A stretch of DNA of 64,000 nucleotides from contig CAWEBF010000019.1 of assembly GCA_963807235.1 (NCBI GenBank), positions 1 through 64,000 on the forward strand, read 5' to 3'. How positions within the stretch are numbered: the first letter of the stretch is position 1; each line of letters opens with the position of its first letter. Below are positions 8,521 through 18,374 of this stretch, in pieces. This DNA is from CAWEBF01 sp963807235. Lineage in GTDB: Bacteria; Acidobacteriota; Vicinamibacteria; Vicinamibacterales; UBA2999. The notes below the pieces were generated by a model. That model saw only the letters and a program-made list of their open reading frames with translations. It searched no databases and was not told the origin of the DNA. A program made the position numbers and the translations under genes.

Positions 8521-10203
8521 TCACGCCAGCAGGATGATGAGGACCATGCCCCAGATCGTCAGCAGGGTGTTGCCGACGGCGTAGGTCACGGTGTAGCCGA
8601 GCGCCGGGATCTGGCTCTTGGCCTGATCGCAGACCAGTCCGAGCGACGCCGTCGTGGTGCGGGCCCCTGAGATGATGCCGAGGGTGAGCGCATCGTGGAA
8701 CCGGAACAGGTACTTGGCGATGAACATGCCAAGCACCAGCGGGATCGTCGTCGCGGCGGCGCCCCACAGGAACAGGCCCACGCCCTGAGTCTTCAGGCCG
8801 TTCACGAAACCCGGGCCGGCGGAGATGCCGACGATGGCGATGAAGATGTTGAGGCCGACCGAGTTCATGAACCAGACGGTCGGCGTCGGGACGCGTCCGA
8901 ACGTGGGGCGGACGGACCGGTACCAGCCGCCGATGATCCCCGCGACCAGCGCACCGCCCGCCGTGGACAGCGTCAGCGGCACTCCGCTGATATTGAGGAC
9001 CAGCGAACCAAACAGGGCGCCGATCACGATCGCCGCTCCGACGAACGCCATGTCGGTCACGTCGGTCGCGCGATCGGGGACGCCGAGCAGCTTGATGGCC
9101 ACGTTGGTGTCCTGCGTGCGGCCGACGATCGTGAACAGGTCGCCGCGCTCGACCGTGGTGTTCGCCAGGATGGGGATCGAGGTAGCGGTCGCGCCCCTCG
9201 TGATCTTCCGCAGGAAGACGCCTCGCGTTTCCGGCATCTGGGCCAGTTCGGCCAGCGTCTTGCCGTCGACCGCCTTGTTGGTCACAAGGACATCGACGCC
9301 ATCCACCGGCACGGCCAGCAGCTCGCGATCGTCGACCTCGGCCGCGCCCTCACCGAGCAACCTGACCAGCACCTCTCGAGCGCCCGCGACGGCCAGCACG
9401 TCGCCTGCCTGCAGGACTGTATCCGCGCCCGCCTCCTCGAGCTTCCCGTTGCGGCGAAGGCGTAGGATGAAGACGCGCGAGTCAGGCACCAGGGCCTCGG
9501 CCTCGGGGATCCGCAGGCCAACCGCCTTCCCTCCCTGGGCCACGCGGAACGCCCGCACTTCCCAGCGGCGCCACGCCGTGCCTGGTCCACCAACTTCCTT
9601 GCTGCCACCGCCGAACTTCTCCTCATAGTCCTTGCAGGCAGCGACAAGATTGATGCCGAGGAGCTTGGGGCCGAGCACGGCGATCACAACCGCCGAGCCC
9701 ATCGTGCCGAACATGTAGGTCACCGCGTAGGCGACCGGCATCGAGTCGATGAGAGCCTTGGCCTGGTCGGCCGCCAGGCCCAACCGGTTGATGGCGTCGG
9801 TCGAGAGGCCCATGGCGGCGGAGATTGTCTGCGACCCGGAATAGAGTCCGGCGGCATAGCCAAGGTCGTAGCCGACGAACTTCGCGATCGCGAAGGGAAC
9901 CAGCAGGCTGAACAAGCACTGGACCACTGTGAAGAGCGCCTGCGGCACGCCGGTCGTGGCGACACCGCGGACGAACTGCGGCCCGACGCCGTAGCCGACC
10001 GCGAAGAGGAACATGAGGAACACCGTCGCCTTGAGGGGCTGCGCGATGGTGATCCCGATCTGTCCGATGATGACACCGGCCAGGAGGGTGGCGGTGACCG
10101 ACCCAGCCGATGCCCGAAGGTGAACTTGCGAAGTAGTAGAGGGCGAGCGAGAGGAAGATCGCGATCTCGGGATGTCGCAGCGTCCGAAGAACCACTCGAT
10201 CAT
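8521..10203 (-). CDS. aspT: Aspartate:alanine antiporter, full-length copy
   Basis: This 560-residue AspT family protein has two membrane halves around two RCK_C domains (about 205-375). The signature GIISGARTTTASLGLVCDQAK and ALGYTVTYAVGNTLLTIWG lie near the C terminus. After MIEWFFG the annotated frame becomes Arg/Ser-rich for about 25 residues while another frame reads TLRHPEIAIFLSLALYYF. Two compensating indels near 10185 and 10110 are therefore likely. The ATG overlaps the stop of the truncated aspT copy (ATGA). AspT imports aspartate and exports alanine, generating membrane potential and supporting the proton uptake of AspD, encoded 38 bp downstream. Confidence 0.9.
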   Translation of the reverse strand: MIEWFFGRCDIPRSRSSSRSPSTTSQVHLRASAGSVTATLLAGVIIGQIGITIAQPLKATVFLMFLFAVGYGVGPQFVRGVATTGVPQALFTVVQCLFSLLVPFAIAKFVGYDLGYAAGLYSGSQTISAAMGLSTDAINRLGLAADQAKALIDSMPVAYAVTYMFGTMGSAVVIAVLGPKLLGINLVAACKDYEEKFGGGSKEVGGPGTAWRRWEVRAFRVAQGGKAVGLRIPEAEALVPDSRVFILRLRRNGKLEEAGADTVLQAGDVLAVAGAREVLVRLLGEGAAEVDDRELLAVPVDGVDVLVTNKAVDGKTLAELAQMPETRGVFLRKITRGATATSIPILANTTVERGDLFTIVGRTQDTNVAIKLLGVPDRATDVTDMAFVGAAIVIGALFGSLVLNISGVPLTLSTAGGALVAGIIGGWYRSVRPTFGRVPTPTVWFMNSVGLNIFIAIVGISAGPGFVNGLKTQGVGLFLWGAAATTIPLVLGMFIAKYLFRFHDALTLGIISGARTTTASLGLVCDQAKSQIPALGYTVTYAVGNTLLTIWGMVLIILLA

Positions 10204-10799
10204 GGTGCGTTGTCCTTGCAGGCGCGACGAGATTGATGCCGAGAGCTTGGGGCCGAGCGACGGCGATCACGATCGCCGAGCCGATGGTGCCGAACATGTA
10301 GGTCACGGCGTAGGCGACCGGCATCGAGTCGAGCAGAGCCTTGGCTTGATCGGGCGCCAGGCCCAGCCGGTTGATGGCGTCGGTCGAGAGGCCCATCGCG
10401 GCGGAGATCGTCTGCGAGCCGGAGTAGAGCCCGGCCGCGTAGCCGAGGTCGTAGCCGGCGAACTTCGCGATCGCGACAGGGAACCAGCAGGCTGAACAGG
10501 CACTGGACCACCGTGAAGAGCGCCTGCGGCAGGCCGGTCCGTGGCGACACCGCGGACGAACTGCGGCCCGACGCCGTAGCCGACGGCGAACAGGAACATG
10601 AGGAAGACCGTCGCCTTGAGGGGCTGCGCGATGGTGATCCCGATCTGCCGATGAGGACGCCGGCCAGGAGGGTCGCGGTGACCGACCCCAGGCCGATGCC
10701 TTTGAAGGTGAACTTGCCGAAGTAGTAGCCGATGGCAAGCGTGAGAAAGATCGCGATCTCCGGGTATTGCCGCAGCGTCGCAAAGAACCAATCAATCAT
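10200..10799 (-). pseudogene. Truncated aspT copy (first membrane half only)
   Basis: Starting MIDWFFATLRQYPEIAIFLT, this reads as the first 195 or so residues of AspT. It aligns without rearrangement to 9630-10203 of the neighbouring full gene and ends at the matching ACKD, followed by NAP and a TGA that overlaps the next ATG. In the stretch I compared (9681-9780 against about 10262-10360) roughly one base in ten differs, mostly at third codon positions. It is therefore a diverged paralog, not a read duplicate. At least four indels break the frame. Either an old tandem aspT lost its 3' two thirds, or the region is misassembled. A functional half-transporter seems unlikely. Confidence 0.75.
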
Positions 10800-10826
10800 G
10801 ATTTGCTCCGTTTGCCATCTCTCGAG

Positions 10827-13632
10827 TTACGCGCTGGCCTTCGCGACGGCCGGCTCGGCTTTCTTCAAAGGCTCCGACTTCTTCAACATCTCCGCCTTCT
10901 TCGACTTGTCAACCAGCACAGCGGGGCTGATGAGCTTGAGGCCAAGATTGGCGTCGTAGCCGTGGATCTCCTTCACGTCCAGCTTGCGCATGAACTCGAT
11001 GGTGTCGGCCTTGATGACCTGCCCGGGCACCATGATCGGGAAGCCGGGCGGGTAGGGGATCACGAAGTGCGCCGAGACGAGCGGTGGCCCGGACTGGATC
11101 CGCTTGTCGATCTCGGGGCTCATCAGCTTCAGGTGCTCGCAGCCGTCGTGCGAGTAGGCCATGTAGAACGCCGTGCGCATGTCGCCCTCGAGCGTCGTGC
11201 CCTTGGGGTCGTCGCGGAAGTGGTCGTGGAAGTGGCTGAAGTTGGGCAGGTCCGGGACGTCCTGTACCAGCGACTTCACCCGCGCGGCGAACGCCGTTCG
11301 AGCCGCATCACCGCCGCTCTTGAGACGCTGCTCGATCTCCTGGGAGATCTCGACGAGCACCTTGAGCAGGTTCGCCACGTCGCTGCGCGTGTTGTTGATG
11401 TTGGTCTGCAGCAGGATCGAGTTGCGCGAGGTCTTGTTGAGCTGAATCTCGTACTCGGAGGCGAGCAGGCCCTTGAACTGGGTGCCGTCGTAGCCGGCGG
11501 TCCCGCACATCAAGGTGAGCCGGGTCGGATCGAGGATGAACTCGTCCTCGCGGAAGGCGCGGGCCGCATCCGCCCACGTGGCGCCGCCCTCGGTGTAGCT
11601 CTTGAGGCCGGACTGCCGGAACTCGGCCGGCACCATGTTCTCGACGTCCAGGACGCGGAAGTACTTGGACACCAGCGGATGCGTGTTCACCGCGACGCGG
11701 ATTTCGATCGCGAGCTGGATGGCCTGCATCACCATCTCGTAGCCCTCGAGCTCCATCTGCCGCCGCGCCACGTCGAGCGAGGCGATGATCTGCTGGTTGG
11801 GCGACGTCGAGGCGTGCGTGAAGACCGCCTCCTTGAACGCTTGTTCGTGCCGGTGATACTCCTCGTCGGCCACCACCACCATCGAGCCTTGCCGCAAGCA
11901 CGACATCGACTTGTGCGTCGAGTTGGTCTGGTAGACGCGCAGCTTCGCCTTGCGCGGATCGGGGATGAGACGGGTGTCCATCACGCGCTTGTCCTTGGGA
12001 TCGAGATCCGCGCCCAGCTGCTTCTCCTGCGCGAGGTAGCGATCCAGGTACGCGGGGTCGGCGAAGGCCTCCTTCAGCGCCGCGCGCGCGCCCATTGCGG
12101 TGCGCGGGCGGTACAGCGGTGACCAGCGGGCGAAACCAAACCAGGCTTCGTCCCAGAGGAAGATCAGGTCCGGCTTGATCGCCAGGCACTCTTCCATCAC
12201 GCGGCGCACGTCGTAGACGTGGCCGTCGAACGTGCAGTTGGTCAGCGTGACGGTCTTGACCTTGTTGAGCCGGCCGGCGGCCTTGAGATCGAGCAGGGCC
12301 TTCTTGACGTTACGCAGCGGCACTGCGCCATACATCGAGTACTCCACCATCGGGAAGGCCTCGACGTAGTAGGGCTGTGCGCCCGCGAGCACCATCCCGT
12401 AGTGATGCGACTTGTGGCAGTTGCGATCGGCGATGACGATGTCGCCCGGCTCGAGCAGTGCCTGGTGGACCATCTTGTTGGAGGTCGACGTGCCGTTGGT
12501 CACGAAGAACACGCGGTCACCACCGAAGGCGCGCGCCGCCGCGTCCTGCGCTTTCTTGATGTTGCCGGTCGGCTCGAGCAGGCTGTCCAGCCCGCCCGAC
12601 GTCGCCGACGATTCCGCGAGGAACAGGTTGGCGCCGTAGAACTCGCCCATATCGCGGATCCAGTTCGACTTGAAGATCGACTTGCCGCGCGCCACCGGCA
12701 GCGCGTGGAAGGTCCCGACCGGCTTCGCCGCGTACTTCTTCAGGTTGTTGAAGAACGGCGTGTCGTTGCGCTCGGCGACGCCGGAGAGGATCGAGAAGTG
12801 GATCTCGAGCGGCTCCTCGACCTCGTAGAAGACACGGCGGAGCCCGGCGGCTGCCGGGTCCGTGAGGATGGCGTCGGGTTGCTTGTCGGCGAGCAGGATG
12901 ATGTCGAGTTCGGGGCGGTAGCCCTTGATGAGTTTCGCCAGCATCACGCCGTCGGCGCCGGCCGCGCGGTCCTTCAGCTCGCCGGACAGCCGCGACGACA
13001 GCATGCTCTTGAGCAGCGGCACGTCGCGCGAGGATTCATAGGGGAAGCCGTCGTAGATCACCACCGACTCGAGGCTGGTGTTGAGGATCACGGCAAGCGC
13101 CGCGTCTTCGAACGAGCCGACGAACACGGGCTCGTAGACGAACTCGTCCTCGGGCCGCCGCAGTTTCCTGATCTGCTGGGCGTGGGCCGCCCAGCGCGAC
13201 GGCGGCGTCGGCGTCACGAACAGCACCTCGAAGTAGGGTCTGGCTCCGCTCGCCTTCGTGGCCGGCATCGCGCGCTCCGGGCTGGCCGCGTCGTCTTCCG
13301 CCTCGAACTCACCGGCATCGCTGCGATAGCTGCGCGACATCAGCGCCGACGAGACGCGCTGCACCAGCCGCGCCGCACCCATCGCGTCGCCGCCGGCCAC
13401 GCGTTCCTTGATGGCGTTCAGCACGCGGGCGCCAGGGTAGGCCTGGAAGTCCTCCAGCGGCAGAACCGCGGCAAGCGCCTCGTTGCACGCGGCCTGCTTA
13501 GCCGGCGTCGCCGCGGCTGGCGGTGCTTCCCGCCCATGCCTGTGCCGCCCGGCTCAGGTCACGCCACAAGTCCAGGCGCGCGGCGACTGCCGAGAAGAAA
13601 TGGTCGATCTTGGGTGCTTGGGTCTTGGCCAT
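10827..13632 (-). CDS. Orn/Lys/Arg decarboxylase-type PLP enzyme, one frameshift
   Basis: ATG 13632 (MAKTQAPKIDHFFSAVAARL) follows TAAGGAGC. A shift near 13520 joins it to the 865-residue main frame, giving about 935 residues. The N-terminal third resembles the response-regulator-like wing domain of acid-induced decarboxylases. The catalytic part shows FVTNGTSTSNKMV, the His-containing DRNCHKSHHYGM, LIFLWDEAWFGFA and the PLP-lysine motif STHKSMSCLRQGSM at about residue 573. These fold-type I enzymes make a diamine and CO2 from Arg, Lys or Orn and use up a proton; the substrate here cannot be assigned. It lies upstream of aspT and aspD on the same strand. This suggests joint use in acid or energy stress. 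Confidence 0.85.
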
Positions 13633-13694
13633 CGAAAGCTCCTTACTCTCAGAACAACAGCGGCGGCGACCACCGCAACGAAATGATTCGGTCT

Positions 13695-14921
13695 CTACGG
13701 GAGGTTGAAGCGGACGGCGAACTGAAGCCGATTTGCCGAGGCATCGTCACCGCTGACGATTTCGCGGTTGCCGTATAGATACTCGACACCGGCCCACGCG
13801 CGGTTCTCTATGAACCAGTAGATGAAGTTGATCGCCGTGTAGTCGAGTGTCTTGTTGAACGTGTCCGGGTGGTAGTCGTGGTCCTCGCTCTGTGCCACGC
13901 TCCACACGAAGTTGGTGGTGGCTCTCGACGACCAGAAGTGCTCGAAGCCGCCCATGAACGCCGTGAGCCCGACGGACTGCAACTCACCGGTCGCGTCGGG
14001 CACGGCGGTCACGCCCCCGCGGTAGCGGCCGACACCATCGCCGAAGGTGAACTGTCCGTAGACGTAATCGCTTTTGTAGACCTTCACTCTCGCCGAGAGG
14101 AGCGATCCCCACAGCGTCACGTTGTCCGGATCGCCGTCGGTCGGGCGATAACGCGCCTTGCCGAGAAAGACCGAGGCATAGCCGTGTCCGCGCGCCCCCC
14201 CGAAGCGGACGCTGGTGGTCAGATCCGGACTCGGGTACTCGGCCTGGCCGGGCACCGCGGGGTTCGTGATCTGCGAATTGTTGTCCTCGACCGACACCGC
14301 CCATGACGTCTGGTCGTTCAGTTTGGCGGTGTAGCGCACCTGCGCCTGCCGGAACGAGGGAAACGCCATCGGCGACTCGAAGTCGATCGTGTTGGGGAAG
14401 TTGTCGGGGTCCAGGAAGTTGGTCCAGGTCTGTCCCGCCAGCAGCCCACCATAGCTCCCGTACGCGTGGCGCAGGCGGAACACACTGCTGCTGCCGTAGA
14501 AATCGCCCTCGACGTACATCCGCAGCTCCCTGGCCTCGGCCCCGACGTCGCCGCGGATGTCAAGGAACAGCCGTGTCTCACGCGCATGCAGTCTCGAATT
14601 GCCGCCGTCTTTCGAAGGCACGACGATCGTGCGTGGGTCGAATGAGTCCTCGGAGGTGATGGCGTCGAAGTCCTTGATCAGGTCCAGCTTGATCCGCCCT
14701 CCGGGCCTGAAGGTGAACAGGCCGACCCTGAAGCCGTCGGGCGCCGGCTCGACCTGTACCTGTGGCGGCGGGTTCTGCGCTCCGTCCGGCCCCGCGGGCG
14801 CGCCCGCGGCCTCGGCCTTCGAGGCTGCGGCCCCACCCTCGACCCGCGCAATGGTGGTCTGCGCGTTGACCGAGCCGATCGAGAACAGGAAAACAGCCGC
14901 GACTACTACGAACCCTCTCAT
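13695..14921 (-). CDS. DcaP-like outer-membrane porin
   Basis: ATG 14921 gives MRGFVVVAAVFLFSIGSVNAQ, a clear signal peptide with a GAGGT-type ribosome site. The 408-residue protein has an Ala/Pro-rich N-terminal segment, then LFTFRPGGRIKLDLIKDFD and a beta-strand-rich body (ETRLFLDIRGDVG, YGGLLAGQTWTNFLDPDNF, QVRYTA) ending in Phe-Asn-Leu-Pro. This is the pattern of the DcaP family, whose studied members are trimeric channels for dicarboxylates. It is the first gene of the decarboxylase/AspT/AspD strand. Aspartate or other dicarboxylates are thus attractive cargo, but this is inference from position. It is divergent from nrfHA. Confidence 0.8.
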   Translation of the reverse strand: MRGFVVVAAVFLFSIGSVNAQTTIARVEGGAAASKAEAAGAPAGPDGAQNPPPQVQVEPAPDGFRVGLFTFRPGGRIKLDLIKDFDAITSEDSFDPRTIVVPSKDGGNSRLHARETRLFLDIRGDVGAEARELRMYVEGDFYGSSSVFRLRHAYGSYGGLLAGQTWTNFLDPDNFPNTIDFESPMAFPSFRQAQVRYTAKLNDQTSWAVSVEDNNSQITNPAVPGQAEYPSPDLTTSVRFGGARGHGYASVFLGKARYRPTDGDPDNVTLWGSLLSARVKVYKSDYVYGQFTFGDGVGRYRGGVTAVPDATGELQSVGLTAFMGGFEHFWSSRATTNFVWSVAQSEDHDYHPDTFNKTLDYTAINFIYWFIENRAWAGVEYLYGNREIVSGDDASANRLQFAVRFNLP

Positions 14922-15192
14922 GTGTGACCTCTTTACTCCCGCCGCAGTGGTGTTGATCTGCTGGCACGGCATCCAGAGCAATACGACTGCCGACGCCGCG
15001 GACGCGCCTCCGCAGCCGCAAGTGGTGAAAACATTGGCTTTGTGGATTCGACCTCGAGCAGGCGTGACTACCGGTCGTCAGCGCATCACAACTGGCTGTC
15101 AGCGCATCGCAGCATGACGACGACGCGACGATGGAGCGCGCTCATTTGCTGTTGCCATCACCGGTACCGAATATGCACCGAGGCAAGTTCGA

Positions 15193-15683
15193 ATGAACCG
15201 CTCCCGCACGCTTGCGATTGCAGCGGTTGGACTACTCGGAGCCGCGCGTCGGGCTCGGCTCGTACACGTTTGCCTATGCGCAAGGCTGGGCCTACCTGAC
15301 CGATGACCCACGGGCCTGTGCGAACTGCCACGTCATGAACGAGCAATACGACGGCTGGATCAAGAGCAGCCATCGCTCGGTCGCCGTGTGCAACGACTGT
15401 CACGTGCCCCACTCGTTTGTGGCCAAGTACGTGACGAAAGCCACCAATGGCTTCCGGCACTCGTACCACTTCACGCGCGGCACGTTCCCCGAGCCAATCC
15501 GGGCGTTGCCAGCAAGCCGGGCGATCGCGGAAGTGAATTGCCGCCGCTGCCATGAGCCCGTGGTCGAAGCGATGGGAACGCCCGCCCACGCCGGATCTCG
15601 CGACATCTCGTGTATCCGTTGTCACGGGTCCGTGGGCCATTTGGAACTTGCCGCGACCAACGTTGCGGATGCCGTCGAGGTAA
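15193..15683 (+). CDS. nrfH: Cytochrome c nitrite reductase small subunit (NrfH), frameshifted
   Basis: ATG 15193 reads MNRSRTLAIAAVGLLGAA, an uncleaved membrane anchor. A shift near 15235 leads to GLGSYTFAYAQGWAYLTDDP. Four CXXCH haem motifs follow in NapC/NirT order: CANCHVM, CNDCHVP, CRRCHEP and CIRCHGS. The frame also seems to break near 15650; another frame ends at TAA 15681-15683, just before the nrfA start, and I chose that end. NrfH takes electrons from menaquinol and passes them to NrfA on the periplasmic side. Length is about 160 residues, normal for the family. Confidence 0.85.
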
Positions 15684-15686
15684 CGC

Positions 15687-17107
15687 GTGCCCGACCAGAC
15701 ACAGAGCGAAATGCGCAGGTGGAGTCGCAGCGCCGTCCTGACCGTGGCGCTCGTGACAGGCAGTTGCCACCGCGGTGATCGCGGCGCTCCTCGTCAACAT
15801 CATGGAGCGGAAGGGCGAGGCGCAGAACTCGTTCTTTCGCGTCGTGGAACTGACTGACGAGACCGTCGATCCAGCGGTGTGGGGCAAGAACTTCCCGCTG
15901 CAGTACGACGGCTACCTGCAGACCGTGGATCAGCAGCGGACACGCTACGGCGGCAGCGAGGCCATGTCACGGTCCCCCACCGAAGCCGACCCGCGCGCCA
16001 TCGTGGCGCAATCGCGCCTGGAAGAAGATCCGCGGCTGAAGACGATGTGGGCGGGCTACGCGTTTGCGACGGATTTCCGCAAGAAGCGGGGTCACGCGTA
16101 CATGCTCGAGGATCAGACCTTCACCGAGCGCGTGCAGCATTTCAAGCAGCCGGGCACCTGCATCCACTGTCACGCGTCGGTGTACGTGCCCTACATGAAG
16201 GCCGGGAACGGCGACTTGATCAAGGGCTTCGAACACTACAACCAGATGCCGTATGTCGAGGCGCGCAAGGCATTCACGCATCCCGTGGCGTGCATCGATT
16301 GTCACGCCCCTGACACGATGGCGTTGCGCGTGACCCGGCCGGGGTTCATCGAAGGGATTCGCGCCCTGAAAGCCAGCGAGGGCGTGAAGGACTACGACGT
16401 GAACACGACGGCGACGCGGCAGGAGATGCGCGGCTTCGTCTGCGGGCAGTGCCACGTCGAGTACTACTTCAAGGGCCCGGAAAAGCGGCTCACCTATCCG
16501 TGGGCCAAGGGCCTGAAGGTGGACCAGATCGACCAGGTACTACCGCGAGGCGGGCTTCACCGACTGGACGCACGCCGAGACTGGAGCGCCCACGCTGAAG
16601 GCCCAGCATCCTGAGTTCGAAATGTGGAACCAGGGCATTCACGCGCGCTCAGGAGTGACCTGCGCCGACTGCCACATGCCGTACATGCGCGAAGGCGCGC
16701 AGAAGATCACCGACCATCACGTGCGGAGCCCGCTGCTGAACATCAACCGCGCGTGCCAGACGTGTCACAAGTGGTCCGAGGATGAGCTGCGCGGTCGCGT
16801 CGAGACGATCCAGGAGCGCACTGTCGCTCTCCGGAACCGGGCGATGGATGCGCTGATAGCCCTCATCGGCGACATCAAGACGGCAAAGGCAGCAGGAGCG
16901 ACTGGCCCCACCCTGACCGCCGCGCTCGAATTCCAGCGGCAAGGACAGTTTTACGTCGACTTCGTCGAATCGGAGAACTCGAACGGCTTCCACGCGCCAC
17001 AGGAAGCGGCGCGCATCCTGGGAGAGGCCATCGACTACCTGCGGCAGGGGCAATTGGCGTTGCGACCCGCGCACACGCCTGCGGCGCCATCCGCCGCCCG
17101 GCGCTGA
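15687..17107 (+). CDS. nrfA: Ammonia-forming cytochrome c nitrite reductase (NrfA), all-CXXCH type
   Basis: GTG 15687 (VPDQTQSEMRRWSRSAVLTV) begins a signal anchor. Frame changes near 15775 and 16540 are needed to join the pieces into about 473 residues. Five haem motifs appear in NrfA order: CIHCH, CIDCH, CGQCH (in CGQCHVEYYF), CADCH and CQTCH. The calcium-site residues (VEYYF; LKAQHPE) and the active-site stretch MWNQGIHARSGVTCADCHMPY are present. The first haem site, the catalytic one, is CXXCH instead of the usual CXXCK, so its proximal ligand would be His. The enzyme reduces nitrite to ammonium in the periplasm with six electrons supplied through NrfH. Confidence 0.9.
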
Positions 17108-17122
17108 CGCGAAGGAATTCCG

Positions 17123-17548
17123 TCAGCCCTTTTCGGATGCAGAGGTGGCCACGAGAAATTTGCTGACGACGGCGAAGAAGAACCCAGTGGACAGTCCGCA
17201 CATCAGGATGCCGGTCAATCCCTCCATCGGACCGAGCAGCCGCCACTCTTTCGGCAGCACCAGATCGCCGTAACCCACCGTGGTGTAGGTGACTCCGGAG
17301 AAATAGAACGATGACTCCGCATCCGGCAGACACTTCTGCCACCAATAGAAGAGCGCCCACACCGCAATCTCCGCGAGGTGCAGGAGGGTCAGCCTCGACG
17401 CGACCCACACGAGCAGCCGGGTCACCGGCCAGAACTCCGCATTGGGAAGACGCGACGACGCGCGCCGCAAGAGCGCCGACAGCCCCGCGGCGTGAATCGT
17501 CACGGTCAGCGCCAACAGGCCCCAGGCGATCAAGAGCGTCGAGATCAT
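17123..17548 (-). CDS. Two-TM potassium channel-like protein
   Basis: The 141-residue protein has four hydrophobic segments. The C-terminal pair forms a pore module with the selectivity filter TVGYGD (SGVTYTTVGYGDLVLP, around residue 93). There is no RCK domain or voltage sensor. The N-terminal part adds two further membrane segments of unclear role. It belongs to the Ion_trans_2 group and probably conducts K+ across the inner membrane. Its end faces the end of nrfA with only 15 bp between, so the pair is convergent and not an operon. Confidence 0.8.
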   Translation of the reverse strand: MISTLLIAWGLLALTVTIHAAGLSALLRRASSRLPNAEFWPVTRLLVWVASRLTLLHLAEIAVWALFYWWQKCLPDAESSFYFSGVTYTTVGYGDLVLPKEWRLLGPMEGLTGILMCGLSTGFFFAVVSKFLVATSASEKG

Positions 17549-17789
17549 CGTTCCGCGAAACCATGCCTCAGCACGATGAGTGCCACCCCGGAATCGACTC
17601 CCCCGAACCTCGGAAACACCGGAGCCCCCGGAATGACGGAGGGGCCCCGGAAAGCCGGAGATCAGCGCACGGCCGTCTCCGGGGTCGCGCCGAGGCGGCG
17701 CCCCGCAAGTCGTTGTCCGCGCAACAGCTTCCCCTCAGTCGTGTCGCATGTCAGCGTGGCACGACGCGTGCTCAAGTCGAGCCGATAGG

Positions 17790-18374
17790 ATGCTTCTCAT
17801 GACGCTGAACCCTCGTGTTCTCGACGCTGCGACACAAACCCGTCACGCCTCGCGGACGGCTGTCGTCGGTCTGCTCGCAACCGTCTGGTCGCTGGCCTGG
17901 CCGTCGGCGGCACATGCGTCGCTGCTGTCCCCAGAGGCCGAAGACGCGATGGCGAAGTACATCGCCCTCTTCGTGATCTTCTTCGTCCCGGTCGTGCTCA
18001 TCATCCTGTTCTGGCTCGTGCACATCCTTCCGGAAAAGATCGCGCACCAGCGGCACCATCCGCAATTCGAGGCCATACGCACCATGTGCCTGCTGTCGCT
18101 CGCATTCGGGGGGCTGCTGTGGCCGCTGGCCTGGTTGTGGGCGTACACAAAGCCCGTCGGCTACAAGCTGGCTTACGGCACCGACAAACATCCCGACTAC
18201 TTCAAGGAGCACGGCCTGCCAGAGCCGGACAGCCCCGCCTACGACCTGCGCCAGCGCGTGGCCGCCCTCGAAGGTCGCGGTGTGCCGGCGAGTGAGCTCG
18301 AAGCCATTCGCACCGACCTGGCCGCGATCGAGTCTCGGCTGGCCGCCAGCAGCGAGCGGAGCGAGGTGGTCTAA
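17790..18374 (+). CDS. DUF3302 inner-membrane protein
   Basis: From ATG 17790 the protein is about 194 residues. An N-terminal signal-like segment ending AHASL is followed by two strong membrane helices (IALFVIFFVPVVLIILFWLV and the CLLSLAFGGLLWPLAWLWAY region) and a charged C-terminal tail predicted to be helical. This is the DUF3302 architecture. Escherichia coli YiaW and YibI are of this family and lie beside the HlyD-type proteins YiaV and YibH. The same pairing is found here: the stop codon overlaps the ATG of the HlyD gene (TAATG). The role is unknown; it may help assemble or energise an export system. The spacer before it (17549-17789) is rich in CCGGA-like words but shows no clear promoter. 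Confidence 0.75.
   Translation: MLLMTLNPRVLDAATQTRHASRTAVVGLLATVWSLAWPSAAHASLLSPEAEDAMAKYIALFVIFFVPVVLIILFWLVHILPEKIAHQRHHPQFEAIRTMCLLSLAFGGLLWPLAWLWAYTKPVGYKLAYGTDKHPDYFKEHGLPEPDSPAYDLRQRVAALEGRGVPASELEAIRTDLAAIESRLAASSERSEVV

Noticed and set aside
8483..8767. A longer AspD beginning at 8767
   Set aside because: The extra 95 residues overlap the aspT end in another frame and look non-native; ATG 8482 has a strong ribosome site.
14922..15192. A small gene in the spacer between the porin and nrfH
   Set aside because: Short Arg/Ser-rich frames only; no signal, motif or ribosome site.
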